The translations under genes were made by a program, and so were the position numbers. A stretch of DNA of 64,000 bases from Streptomyces caelestis (lineage in GTDB: Bacteria > Actinomycetota > Actinomycetes > Streptomycetales > Streptomycetaceae), in assembly GCF_014205255.1 (NCBI RefSeq), contig NZ_JACHNE010000001.1:7378001-7442000 (forward strand), given 5' to 3'. Below are positions 31,753 to 40,164 of the stretch, piece after piece; position 1 is the stretch's first letter, and the number at the start of each line of letters is the position of its first letter. The notes beneath the pieces are model-generated. The model saw nothing but the letters and a program-made list of their open reading frames with translations, had not been told where the DNA came from and ran no database searches.

Positions 31753-32547
31753 ATGCCGATCCACACCAGCGCGAAGCCGCACCCTCACGACGACGCTCCC
31801 GACACCGCCGACGCCTTCCGCCGGCTCGCCGCCCTCCCCGCCGGACCTGAGCGCGACGCGCTCCGCGACGAGATCGTCGAGGCCTGGCTGCCCATGGCCG
31901 ACCGCCTCGCCGGACGCTTCCGCAGCCGTGGCGAGAGCTTCGAGGACCTGCGCCAGGTCGCGGCCCTCGGCCTGGTCAAGGCCGTCGACCGGTACGACCC
32001 CGAGCTCGGCAACGCCTTCGAGAGCTACGCCGTGCCCACCGTCACCGGCGAGATCAAGCGGCACTTCCGCGACCATATGTGGACCCTGCACGTACCTCGC
32101 CGGGTCCAGGACCTGCGCAACCGCGTCCGGTTCGCCTCCCAGGACCTGTCCCAGACCATCTCGGGCCGACGCCCCACCGTGGCGGAGATCGCCGAGCACG
32201 CGAAGATGAGCGAGGAGGACGTCAAGGCCGGCCTGGAGGCCCTGGAGAGCTTCACCGCCCTGTCCCTGGACGCGGAGCTGCCCGGCAGCGAGGACGGGTA
32301 CTCCCTGAGCGACGCGCTCGGGTCGCCGGATCCGGCGCTGGACACGGTGGTCGATCGTGAGGCGGTGAAGGCGCGGCTGGCCGCGTTGCCGGAGCGGGAG
32401 CGGGCGATTCTGTACATGCGGTTCTTCGGGGACATGACCCAGAGCCGGATCGCCGAGGAGCTGGGGATCTCGCAGATGCATGTGTCCCGGCTGATCAGCC
32501 GGTGCTGTGGTCGGGTTCGGGAGCAGGTCATGCGGGACGTGGCGTAG
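31753..32547 (+). CDS. SigB/SigF/SigG-family RNA polymerase sigma factor
   Basis: 264 residues from ATG 31753 (ribosome site aaggga). Region 2: LAGRFRSRGESFEDLRQVAALGLVKAVDRYDPELGNAFESYAVPTVTGEIKRHFRDHMWTLHVPRR. Region 3: PTVAEIAEHAKMSEEDV. Region 4: LPERERAILYMRFFGDMTQSRIAEELGISQMHVSRLISRCCGRVREQV. This is the stress/differentiation group with several paralogues in every Streptomyces. These are normally controlled by anti-sigma and anti-anti-sigma proteins, none of which is adjacent. Several genes in the window have promoters of the matching type, so some may be its targets. Confidence 0.93.
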   Translation: MPIHTSAKPHPHDDAPDTADAFRRLAALPAGPERDALRDEIVEAWLPMADRLAGRFRSRGESFEDLRQVAALGLVKAVDRYDPELGNAFESYAVPTVTGEIKRHFRDHMWTLHVPRRVQDLRNRVRFASQDLSQTISGRRPTVAEIAEHAKMSEEDVKAGLEALESFTALSLDAELPGSEDGYSLSDALGSPDPALDTVVDREAVKARLAALPERERAILYMRFFGDMTQSRIAEELGISQMHVSRLISRCCGRVREQVMRDVA

Positions 32548-32679
32548 CACTGCGTTGCTCCGATTCACCTGATGGAGTGGCACTGTCCCGCCAATGGGGC
32601 CTGGCCGCGCGCGGCGTCGTAGCGGGCTGGCTGTGATGGCAGGAGGGCTTTTCTGCCGTCGCCCGAAGGAGCTCGCTCC

Positions 32680-33492
32680 ATGCGCCGCACCCGCCACGCA
32701 CTCTCCGTCGCCGTCCTGGCCGGCTCCGCCCTGGTGGGCCTCGCGCCGGTCGTGTCCGCCGAACCCGCCGCCGAGGTCAGCCCGGCCACCGTGGAGCCCG
32801 GCGGGACGTTCACCATCTCGGTCAGCTGTGATCCGACCGGGGGGCCGCCGCCCGACAGCATCGACGCGACCTCGCAGGCCTTCGACGAGGGCACGGTCCC
32901 GCTGCGCAAGGTGACCGGCAACGACGACAAGGTGTCCGGCCCGGCCTATCGGGGGACGGCCCGTATCGCTCCCGCGGAGAACTTCGAGGGCGATCCGGAC
33001 GCCCTCGGCGAGGACTCGGCGTGGACCGTCGACGGCACCTGCCCGGCCGCTCCCGGCGGGGAGGGCAAGCAGTGGAGCGCGACGTTCACGGTGACCCACG
33101 GCGGTGGCCACCACAAGCCGTCTGACCAGCCTTCTCACACGCCGTCTCACCAGCCTTCTCACCGGCCCATCCACAAGCCCTGCCCCGACGAACGACACGA
33201 CGAGCCGCTCGGCGAGCAACACGACGAAGCGCTCGACGAGCCGCTCGGCGAGCAACACGACGAAGCGCTCGACGAGCCGCTCGGCGAGCAACACGACGAA
33301 GCGCTCGACCAACCGCGGCACCACCCCACCGAGTGCCCGGAAGCGGTCACCCCGCGCGGTGTACGCGCCGGCGACGGCGGTGCCTTCACCGACTCCGTGC
33401 CCGCCCTGGTCGCGGGCGGGGTGCTGATCGCGGGCGCGTTCGGCGCCGCCGTGCACCGGCTGCGCAACTGGGAGAGCGACCCGTACCGCTGA
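32680..33492 (+). CDS. Secreted, membrane-anchored protein with tandem repeats
   Basis: 270 residues. Signal peptide 1-27 (cleavage after VVSA). A beta-rich domain with VSPATVEPGGTFTISVSC and Cys pair follows to about residue 145. A His/Pro/Ser-rich linker comes next, then three exact copies of the 12-residue unit EPLGEQHDEALD. One C-terminal membrane helix (SVPALVAGGVLIAGAFGAAV) precedes a short charged tail (HRLRNWESDPYR). The arrangement suits a cell-surface protein with an acidic, His-bearing stalk. Function unknown. Ribosome site gaaggagc. Confidence 0.8.
   Translation: MRRTRHALSVAVLAGSALVGLAPVVSAEPAAEVSPATVEPGGTFTISVSCDPTGGPPPDSIDATSQAFDEGTVPLRKVTGNDDKVSGPAYRGTARIAPAENFEGDPDALGEDSAWTVDGTCPAAPGGEGKQWSATFTVTHGGGHHKPSDQPSHTPSHQPSHRPIHKPCPDERHDEPLGEQHDEALDEPLGEQHDEALDEPLGEQHDEALDQPRHHPTECPEAVTPRGVRAGDGGAFTDSVPALVAGGVLIAGAFGAAVHRLRNWESDPYR
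33202..33309 (+). repeat. 36-bp perfect tandem repeat, three copies
   Basis: Three identical 36-bp units (33202-33237, 33238-33273, 33274-33309) encode EPLGEQHDEALD three times in the surface protein. Absence of any silent change implies recent expansion or gene conversion. Confidence 0.9.
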
Positions 33493-33677
33493 CGCATGGC
33501 TCGCACCACCGCCCCGGAAGCCCCCCGCTTCCCCGCCCCGGCCCGCTCATGCTGTGACCGTCACGACCCGGCCGGGCGGCCATGAGCCGGCGGCACCGTG
33601 GGTACTCAGTGGCCGAGGACACGGGCGAGGGCGACAGGAACACGGCGGACACGGCACCAGGCACTGCGGAGGTACGA

Positions 33678-34925
33678 ATGCGGCGGACGGACCCGGAAGG
33701 CCACGGCCCCGTCCGGTTCGGGCCGTCGCTCCCCGAGGACGGACTGCCCGTGCTGCCGGATCTGTCCGCCGTGCTCGCCGCCGCGGCGTCCCGGGGCGAC
33801 CACGAACCGGTCGGCGGGGGACCCGCCCTGCGGGAGGCCGCCTGCGGCTACTGGGACCGCCGCGGACTGCACTGCGCCCCCGGCCGGGTGGCCGCCGGGC
33901 CCGGCGCGCCCGCGCTGCTGGTCGCCCTGACCGCCGCCCTCGGCGGTGACGTCCTCGTGCCGAGACCCTGCGCCGCCTGGTGGGCGCCGTACGCCCGCCT
34001 GCTGGGACGCCCCGCCTTCCACGTGCCGACCCCGCCGGAGAGCGGCGGGGTGCCCGACCCGTACGCCCTGCTGGAGACCGTGCGCCGGGTCCGCGCCGAG
34101 GGCGGTGATCCGCGCCTGCTCGTGCTGTCCGTCGCCGACGACCCCACGGCCACCGTCGCCCCTCCCGAGCTGCTGCACGAGACCGTCGAGGCCGCCCAGG
34201 GAGAGGGCATGCACCTGGTCAGCGACGAGACCTGGCGCGACACCCTGCACGACCCGCACGACACCGTGCTGCTCAGCCCCGCCGAGATGCTGCCCGACCG
34301 GGTCACCGTCGTCACCGACCTGGCCGGTGCCCTCCTCCCGCCCGGCTGGCCGGCCGCCGTGGCCCGCTTCCCGGCGGGCGAGGACGCCGACGGCCTCCAC
34401 GCGCGCGTGCTCGACGTCCTCACCGCGCTCGACGCCCGGGTCGCCGCTCCCATCGCCGCGGCGGCCGCCTACGCCCTGCGGGAACCGGAAGCAGTCACCG
34501 CGCGCGTCGCCACCACCGTGCGCCTGCACGCGCGCCTGGCCGCCGAGGCGCACGCCGCCGTCGTCGCGGCCGGCGCCCTCTCCCGGCCCCCGCAGGCCGG
34601 CCGCCATCTGTACGTCGACCTCGCTCCGCTGAGCCCCGCGCTGACCGCGCACGACGTCGGCGACGCACAGGAACTGGAGGACTTCCTCACCGCCCGCCTC
34701 GGCATGCCGGCGCCGGGCGGCCACCGCTTCGGTGACGAGCTCGAAGCCCGGCGCGTGCGGCTTTCGACCGGCGCACTGGTGGCCGGCTCCGACAAGGAAC
34801 GCGCGGAATGCCTCACTTCACCCACGCCGGTGGAGCTGCCGCACGTGCAACGCTCGTTGATCCAACTGAAGTCGGCCTTCGACGATCTCCGCGACGAAGC
34901 TCAGCGATGGGAGCCTCCTCGATGA
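33678..34925 (+). CDS. PLP aminotransferase-fold protein without the catalytic lysine
   Basis: 415 residues from ATG 33678, which has gcggagg 5 nt upstream; starts at 33609 (GTG) or 33582 would add up to 32 residues. The fold type I pattern is followed: GGGPALREAACGYWDRRGL near the start, PGAPALLVALTAALGGDVLVPRPCAAWW, VLSVADDPTATVAPPELL, and DETW where DEVY is usual. But the SxxK motif that forms the Schiff base reads TDLA-GALLPPGW, so the lysine is Ala. It is therefore probably not a classical transaminase and may bind PLP weakly, act by another chemistry, or be a regulatory or structural relic. Overlaps the next gene (ATGA). Confidence 0.75.
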   Translation: MRRTDPEGHGPVRFGPSLPEDGLPVLPDLSAVLAAAASRGDHEPVGGGPALREAACGYWDRRGLHCAPGRVAAGPGAPALLVALTAALGGDVLVPRPCAAWWAPYARLLGRPAFHVPTPPESGGVPDPYALLETVRRVRAEGGDPRLLVLSVADDPTATVAPPELLHETVEAAQGEGMHLVSDETWRDTLHDPHDTVLLSPAEMLPDRVTVVTDLAGALLPPGWPAAVARFPAGEDADGLHARVLDVLTALDARVAAPIAAAAAYALREPEAVTARVATTVRLHARLAAEAHAAVVAAGALSRPPQAGRHLYVDLAPLSPALTAHDVGDAQELEDFLTARLGMPAPGGHRFGDELEARRVRLSTGALVAGSDKERAECLTSPTPVELPHVQRSLIQLKSAFDDLRDEAQRWEPPR

Positions 34926-35983
34926 CGCAGCAGTCCGAGTCGACCGCGAGCACCACCACTCGGGAAGCCGAGGACGCGGCCCTCCCGTCCCCTCTCGCGC
35001 CCCCGTACCCACCGCCGGCCGAACCGAGACCTCTGGCCGAACGCCGGGTGTGGCCGCGCACCTTCCACGACCGGCTGACCGCCCCGCTCCCCGGCCTGAG
35101 GGCCATGGCCCGCTTCGCCCGCGAGGGCGCCGTGCGACCGGGCCCGGAAGGTCTCGCCGACATCCCCCGGCTCCCTTACGCACCCGGCCCGCTGCCCCGC
35201 GTCGACGCGCGCACGGTCGCCGTCACCTGGGCGGGACACGCCAGTTGGGTCCTGCGGATCGGCGGACTGACCGTCCTCACCGACCCGGTCTGGTCCCGCC
35301 GGATCCTCGGCACACCGGCCCGCATCACCCCCGTGGGCGTCCCCTGGGAGGAGCTGCCGCGCGTCGACGCCGTCGTCATCAGCCACAACCACTACGACCA
35401 CCTGGACGCCCCCACGCTGCGCAGGCTCCCGCGCGACACCCCCGTGTTCGTCCCCGCCGGCCTCGCCCGCTGGTTCCACCGCCGCCGCTTCACCCGCGTC
35501 ACGGAGCTCGACTGGTGGGAGGCGGCCGAACTCGACGGCGTCCGCTTCGACTTCGTCCCCTCCCACCACTGGTCCAAGCGCACCCTCACCGACACCTGCC
35601 GCAGCCTGTGGGGCGGCTGGGTGCTCACCGACCAGGACGGACAGCGCCTCTACTTCGCGGGCGACACCGGCTACGGGCACTGGTTCTCCCGCATCGGCCG
35701 CCGCTACTCCGGCATCGACCTGGCCCTCCTCCCCATCGGCGCCTACGACCCCCGCTGGTGGCTCAGCGACGTCCACTGCGACCCGGAGGAGGCGGTCCGC
35801 GCCGCCCAGGACCTGGGAGCGGCCAGGATGGCCCCCATGCACTGGGCCACCTTCGTCCTGTCGGCGGAGCCGGTCCTGGAGCCCCTCACACGGGTGCGGG
35901 CGGCCTGGGAGAAGGCAGGCCTGCCCCGGGAGAACCTGTGGGACATGCCGGTGGGCGCTTCCAGGGTGCTGACCGGGGACTGA
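34922..35983 (+). CDS. Metallo-beta-lactamase-fold hydrolase (NAPE-PLD/RomA-like)
   Basis: 353 residues from ATG 34922. Metal-binding motif SHNHYDHLD (HxHxDH), a further His in FVPSHHWSKRT, Asp in FAGDTGYG and His in PMHWATF. Long N-terminal part of about 95 residues rich in Pro. The group includes N-acyl-phosphatidylethanolamine phospholipase D-like enzymes and RomA outer-membrane regulators; substrate here unknown. Translationally coupled to the PLP-fold protein upstream, so a joint function is likely. Converges on the DedA gene. Confidence 0.88.
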   Translation: MTQQSESTASTTTREAEDAALPSPLAPPYPPPAEPRPLAERRVWPRTFHDRLTAPLPGLRAMARFAREGAVRPGPEGLADIPRLPYAPGPLPRVDARTVAVTWAGHASWVLRIGGLTVLTDPVWSRRILGTPARITPVGVPWEELPRVDAVVISHNHYDHLDAPTLRRLPRDTPVFVPAGLARWFHRRRFTRVTELDWWEAAELDGVRFDFVPSHHWSKRTLTDTCRSLWGGWVLTDQDGQRLYFAGDTGYGHWFSRIGRRYSGIDLALLPIGAYDPRWWLSDVHCDPEEAVRAAQDLGAARMAPMHWATFVLSAEPVLEPLTRVRAAWEKAGLPRENLWDMPVGASRVLTGD

Positions 35984-36004
35984 CCTCAAGGGGCGCGGGC
36001 GGCG

Positions 36005-36658
36005 TCACCGAACCCGCCGCACCACACTCGGCACCGCGCTGACCACCAAGGTCAGCGCGATCGCCGCCACCACGCCCTCCCACGGCTCGTCGAACAGCGA
36101 CCCGCCGAGGATTCCGATCAACTGGTACGTCACCGCCCAGGCCAGGCAGGCCGGCAGGTTCCCGCGCCAGAAGCGCCGCATCGGCCACTTCGCCATCAGG
36201 CAGGCCAGCATCACCGGGATACGGCCCGCCGGCACCAGCCGGGACAGCACCAGCACGGCCACACCGTGCTCGGCGAGCTTCGTCTGCGCCTGCTCCAGCC
36301 GGTCCTCGGGGGCCCGCGCCCGGAGCGCCGCCAGCCAGCGCGAGCCGTTCTTCGACTTCATCCCGCGCCGCCCCAGCCAGTACAGCGCCGCGTCCCCGAG
36401 GAACGCCGCCAGCGACGCCGTCACGAACACCATCGCCAGCGAGAACGGGGCCGTCTGGTGGACGGCGACCACGGCCGCCGAACTCACCAGCGCGCCCGTC
36501 GGGATCACCGGCACCAGCGCCCCGATCAGCACCAGCAGGAACAGCGAGGGATAGCCGACCGCCTGCTGCGTGGACTCCGGCACGACGGACGCCGGGGTGA
36601 CCATCGACACCGCGAGCAGGGGTATCGCGGCCTGAGCCACGGGCGCGGTCGGGATCAC
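36005..36658 (-). CDS. DedA/VTT-domain membrane protein
   Basis: 217 residues, about five hydrophobic segments. DedA signatures: FLLVLIGALVPVIPTGALVSSAA, AAFLGDAALYWLGRRGM, LSRLVPAGRIPVMLACLMAKWPMRRFWRGN. This family includes lipid scramblase-like and undecaprenyl-phosphate flippase proteins that also support envelope homeostasis. GTG start 36658 overlaps the stop of the upstream metallo-hydrolase (GTGA), so they are an operon. Confidence 0.88.
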   Translation of the reverse strand: MIPTAPVAQAAIPLLAVSMVTPASVVPESTQQAVGYPSLFLLVLIGALVPVIPTGALVSSAAVVAVHQTAPFSLAMVFVTASLAAFLGDAALYWLGRRGMKSKNGSRWLAALRARAPEDRLEQAQTKLAEHGVAVLVLSRLVPAGRIPVMLACLMAKWPMRRFWRGNLPACLAWAVTYQLIGILGGSLFDEPWEGVVAAIALTLVVSAVPSVVRRVR

Positions 36659-37428
36659 CGCGCGACCTCGAGGCGCACGCTCTCCCCGTGCCCGAGCCGG
36701 TGCACCGCCACGCCCGGCGCGTGCCGGGCCGCGAGCCGCACGAACTCGTCACCCGGCGCGTGGAACTCGTGGGGGCGCACGGCGTCCATCCCGATCGGCC
36801 AGTACGTGCCGTAGTGCACCGGCACCGCACTGCGCGGCGCCAGCCGCGCCAGCGCCTGTGCCGCCCGGCCCGCGTCCAGGTGCCCCTCGCCCAGGTACGG
36901 CCCCCAGCCGCCCACCGGCAGCAGCGCCACCTCGACCGGCCCGACCTCCTCGGCCATGTCGTCGAACAGCCCGGTGTCCCCCGCGAAGTACGTCCGGGCC
37001 TCGCCGGCGACGACGTAGCCGAGCGCGGGGGAGCGGTGCGGTCCGAGCGGCAGCCGGCGCCCGTCGTGCCGCGCGGGCACGGCCCGTACGACGATGTCGC
37101 CGACCGGGATCTCGTCCCCCGGTGCCACCTCGCTGATCCGCAGGTGAGCGAGCCGGCGCAGTCCCGGTACCGCCCGGCGCGCGCCCCGGGGCACGAGCAG
37201 GCGCGTGCCCGGAGCGAGCCGCGTCAGCGACGGCACGTGCAGGTGGTCGGCGTGCAGATGCGACACCAGCGCGACATCCGCCTGGTGGGCGCCGGGAGGC
37301 GGCACATCCCCGCGCCGGCGGCGCAGGTGCGCGAGCCGGCGCGCGAACAGCGGATCGGTGAGCACGCGTACGTTCGAGTCCTCGACCGTGCAAGTGGCGT
37401 GACCCCACCAGGTGATCTCCACCGGCAC
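36655..37428 (-). CDS. Metallo-beta-lactamase-fold protein (UlaG-like)
   Basis: 257 residues from GTG 37428, 8 nt after aaggagg; longer frames upstream run into the next promoter. Short MBL version: VEITWWGHATCTVE, LTDPLF, SHLHADHLH, ARHDG, YFAGDTG and VPVHYGTYWPIGMD carry the zinc ligands. UlaG-type enzymes open lactones or hydrolyse phosphoesters. Substrate unknown. First gene of a pair with DedA. Confidence 0.88.
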   Translation of the reverse strand: MPVEITWWGHATCTVEDSNVRVLTDPLFARRLAHLRRRRGDVPPPGAHQADVALVSHLHADHLHVPSLTRLAPGTRLLVPRGARRAVPGLRRLAHLRISEVAPGDEIPVGDIVVRAVPARHDGRRLPLGPHRSPALGYVVAGEARTYFAGDTGLFDDMAEEVGPVEVALLPVGGWGPYLGEGHLDAGRAAQALARLAPRSAVPVHYGTYWPIGMDAVRPHEFHAPGDEFVRLAARHAPGVAVHRLGHGESVRLEVAR

Positions 37429-37512
37429 TTCTCTGCCTCCTTCGCGCGACTCCCCGAAGCCTACGTGCAGGAGTAGGGTCGGCGACGAAAACCGGAGGTG
37501 AGAGGGGACGCC

Positions 37513-37914
37513 ATGGGGCCGGTCCGGGTCACGGCGATCGCGAGTCTGACGCCGCTGGAGGAGCTCGACGACGATCCGTTCCTGGTCGACTCCCGCAGCC
37601 AGCACGCGATGTGCGCCCGCTGGGCCGCCGAGCGGGGCTATGTGATCAGCCGGGAGTTACTGGTCCGCGGGCTGCGCCCTGACCACTGCGCGCTGTGGGA
37701 CGGCGTCCGGCCCGGCCTCGACCTGTTCGTGGCGCCCAGCCGCAGAGTCCTGGAGAGCGCGCTCGCCTCCGTCGAGGAGTTCACCGCGGAGTGCGTGCGG
37801 CGCGGAGTGCGGGTCGAGACGGTGGGGCACGCGGAGCCGGCGTACGACGCGGCGATGAAGGCGTGCGTGCACCGCCGGCTGTCGATGCCGACCGCCGGCT
37901 ACGACGGGCGCTGA
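37513..37914 (+). CDS. Resolvase-fold-like small protein, catalytic residues lost
   Basis: 133 residues from ATG 37513 (gaggggac upstream). The pattern VRVTAIASLT ... SQHAMCARWAAERGYVISRE ... LDLFVAPSRRVLESALASVEEFTAECVRRGVRVETV can be laid over the catalytic domain of serine resolvases (YARVS, alpha-helix after the active site, D-LxR-R-SL and E-L-x2-RGV). The nucleophile Ser and the arginines of the active site are not conserved, and there is no DNA-binding domain. A domesticated or non-enzymatic relative is the best guess. Codon 49 is TTA (37657-37659), suggesting bldA dependence. Confidence 0.5.
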   Translation: MGPVRVTAIASLTPLEELDDDPFLVDSRSQHAMCARWAAERGYVISRELLVRGLRPDHCALWDGVRPGLDLFVAPSRRVLESALASVEEFTAECVRRGVRVETVGHAEPAYDAAMKACVHRRLSMPTAGYDGR

Positions 37915-37996
37915 CGCGACGGATCGGGGGACACGAGGCGCCCCCGGGGCGTTGTGGCACTGTGGGTGAGGGTCCGCGGTCGCGGCGGGCCGGGAC

Positions 37997-40084
37997 GTGA
38001 GGTGGCTGGGCGTGCGGGGCGTGCGGTGGCGGCGGGTCGCCAGTCAGGTGGGGCGGAGCGTCGCCGTGTGGGTGGTCTCCACCCTCACGATGCTGGTGCT
38101 CGCCGGGATCCTGCCGGACTTCCGGCTCCGCTCGGCCGACGGTGACAGCGCGACCGACATCGCCGTCAAGGCGGCCTTCGGTGCCGGCGCCTTCGGTCTG
38201 TTGTCTGCCGTGGTCTGGCCGTTGCTCGTCCGGCTCCTGCTCCTCGTACCGGCGCTCGTGCTCGGGCTGCTGGTGTTCTTCCTCAACGGCGCGCTGCTGC
38301 TGCTCGCCCTGCGCCTCGACCCCGGGGAGCGCGGCACCGCCGCCCCGGAGACCGCCGTCGTGGTCGCCGCCGTGATGTCCGCCGTGGCGTCCGCCACCGG
38401 CGCCGCCCTGGCCGTGCGCGACGACGACGCCTACCGCCGTCGGCTGTACCGCCTCTCGGACCGCCGCCGCCGAAGGTCCGGACCGCCCTGCCCGGCCAGC
38501 CCCGGCACGGTCTTCCTGCAACTCGACGGCGTCGGCCACGACGTCCTGCTGGACGCGGTCGGCAAGGGCCTGATGCCCACCGTCGCCCGCTGGCTCGACA
38601 TCGGCGACGGCGCTCGCCCCACCCACCGGCTCGCCCTCTGGCGCACCGACTGGTCCAGCCAGACCGGCGCCAGCCAACTCGGCATCCTGCACGGCAGCAA
38701 CCACGACGTCCCCGCGTTTCGCTGGTACGAGAAGGACACCCGCGAGGTGGTCGTCTGCAACCGCCCGACCAGCGCCGCCGAACTCCAGCGCCGGGCCGTC
38801 GGGTACGCGGGGCACGGCGGCCTGCTCGCCGTCGACGGCGCCAGCCGAGGCAACCTGTTCAGCGGCGGCGCCGAGCAGCAGGCCCTCGTGCTGTCCATCG
38901 CCGGCCGCCGCAGCCGGGAGAACCGCTCGCGCGCGGGCTACTTCGCCTACTTCTCCGACCCGGCCAACGCCGTGCGCACGGCCCTGTCCTTCGTCGCCGA
39001 GGTGGGCCGGGAGATCAGCCAGTCCACCCGGGCCCGCCTCGCCGAGCAACGCCCGCGCGTCTCCCGCGGCGGCCTCTACCCGCTCGTGAGGGCCTTCGCG
39101 ACCGTCGTCGAGCGGGACGTCGTCGTGGCCGCCGTGATGGGCGACATGCTCGCCGGCCGCACCGCCGTCTACGCCGACCTCGTGGCCTACGACGAGGTCG
39201 CCCACCACTCCGGCCCGGCGAGCCGCGACGCGCAGAAGGTCCTCGAACGCCTCGACCGCTCCCTCGCGCTGATCGAGAGCGTCGTCGAGCACGCCCCGCG
39301 CCCGTACCGGATCGTCGTGCTGTCCGACCACGGCCAGAGCCCCGGCGAGACCTTCCGCTCCCGCTACGGGCTCACCCTCGGCGACCTGGTGCGGGCCGGC
39401 TGCGGACTGCCCGTGTCACGCAGGGCGGAGCGCACCCGAAGCGGTACGGAAGCCCGCGCCGCCGTGCGCGCCGCCCTGCGCATCCCGGTCGAGGAGAGCG
39501 GCGAGCGGCACCGCCCCACGCGCCGCTCGGAGCCGATCGTGCTGGCTTCCGGCAACCTCGGCCTGGTCTCCTTCCCGGATGTCACGCACCGCATGAGCAA
39601 GGAGGAGATCGACGCCCGTCACCCCGCTCTGCTGCCGACCCTCGCCAACCACCCCGGCATCGGCTTCCTGCTGGTCCGCAGCGAGGAGCACGGCGGTGTC
39701 GTCCTCGGCGCGTACGGCGCCGAGATTCCGCTCGCCGACCTCGACGACAACCCGGGCCCGCTCGCCGCCTTCGGGCCGGGCGCCGCCGACGCGGTACGCC
39801 GTACGCACTCCTTCCCGCACGCCGCCGACATCATGGTCAACTCCTTCTACGACCCGGCCGACGGCGAAGTCCTCGCCTTCGAGGAGCAGATCGGCTCCCA
39901 CGGCGGCCTCGGCGGCGCCCAGGGCAACCCCTTCCTGCTGTCCCCGCTCGCCTTCTCCCCGCCGGTCGAGGAAGGCGAGGAACTCGTCGGCGCCGAACAT
40001 CTCCACCGCGTACTGCGCCGCTGGATGCGCGAGTCGGACGGCCCCCAGGTGCCGCTGGAGAGCAGCGAGGAACGCGCCGCCTGA
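37997..40084 (+). CDS. Holin-like membrane domain fused to type I phosphodiesterase
   Basis: 695 residues from GTG 37997. Residues 1-140 hold four membrane helices in the pattern of the 4-TM 'phage holin' membrane domain (VWVVSTLTMLVLAGILPDF, AFGLLSAVVWPLLVRLLLLVPALVLGLLVFFLNGALLLL). Residues about 165-660 are an alkaline-phosphatase-superfamily domain: FLQLDGVGHD (metal Asp), YDEVAHHSGP, VVLSDHGQSPG and EEQIGSHGGLGG (metal His). Type I phosphodiesterase/nucleotide pyrophosphatases cleave phosphodiester bonds of nucleotides or lipids. The catalytic part would be held at the membrane. Substrate unknown. Confidence 0.85.
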   Translation: MRWLGVRGVRWRRVASQVGRSVAVWVVSTLTMLVLAGILPDFRLRSADGDSATDIAVKAAFGAGAFGLLSAVVWPLLVRLLLLVPALVLGLLVFFLNGALLLLALRLDPGERGTAAPETAVVVAAVMSAVASATGAALAVRDDDAYRRRLYRLSDRRRRRSGPPCPASPGTVFLQLDGVGHDVLLDAVGKGLMPTVARWLDIGDGARPTHRLALWRTDWSSQTGASQLGILHGSNHDVPAFRWYEKDTREVVVCNRPTSAAELQRRAVGYAGHGGLLAVDGASRGNLFSGGAEQQALVLSIAGRRSRENRSRAGYFAYFSDPANAVRTALSFVAEVGREISQSTRARLAEQRPRVSRGGLYPLVRAFATVVERDVVVAAVMGDMLAGRTAVYADLVAYDEVAHHSGPASRDAQKVLERLDRSLALIESVVEHAPRPYRIVVLSDHGQSPGETFRSRYGLTLGDLVRAGCGLPVSRRAERTRSGTEARAAVRAALRIPVEESGERHRPTRRSEPIVLASGNLGLVSFPDVTHRMSKEEIDARHPALLPTLANHPGIGFLLVRSEEHGGVVLGAYGAEIPLADLDDNPGPLAAFGPGAADAVRRTHSFPHAADIMVNSFYDPADGEVLAFEEQIGSHGGLGGAQGNPFLLSPLAFSPPVEEGEELVGAEHLHRVLRRWMRESDGPQVPLESSEERAA

Positions 40085-40164
40085 AATTGGGCTGCGTCCG
40101 GCAAGCCGTAGGCACACACTGGTGCGGTTCGTCTTCCCCCGTCCCTTTACGAGGAGAACCTGCG

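Noticed and set aside
33202..33309. Short repeats considered as a CRISPR array
   Set aside because: Units are directly adjacent with no spacers and are translated in frame as a protein repeat.
33600..33605. GGGTAC before the PLP-fold gene
   Set aside because: No G-N-N-T element at the right distance upstream, so it was not counted as a sigma-B promoter.
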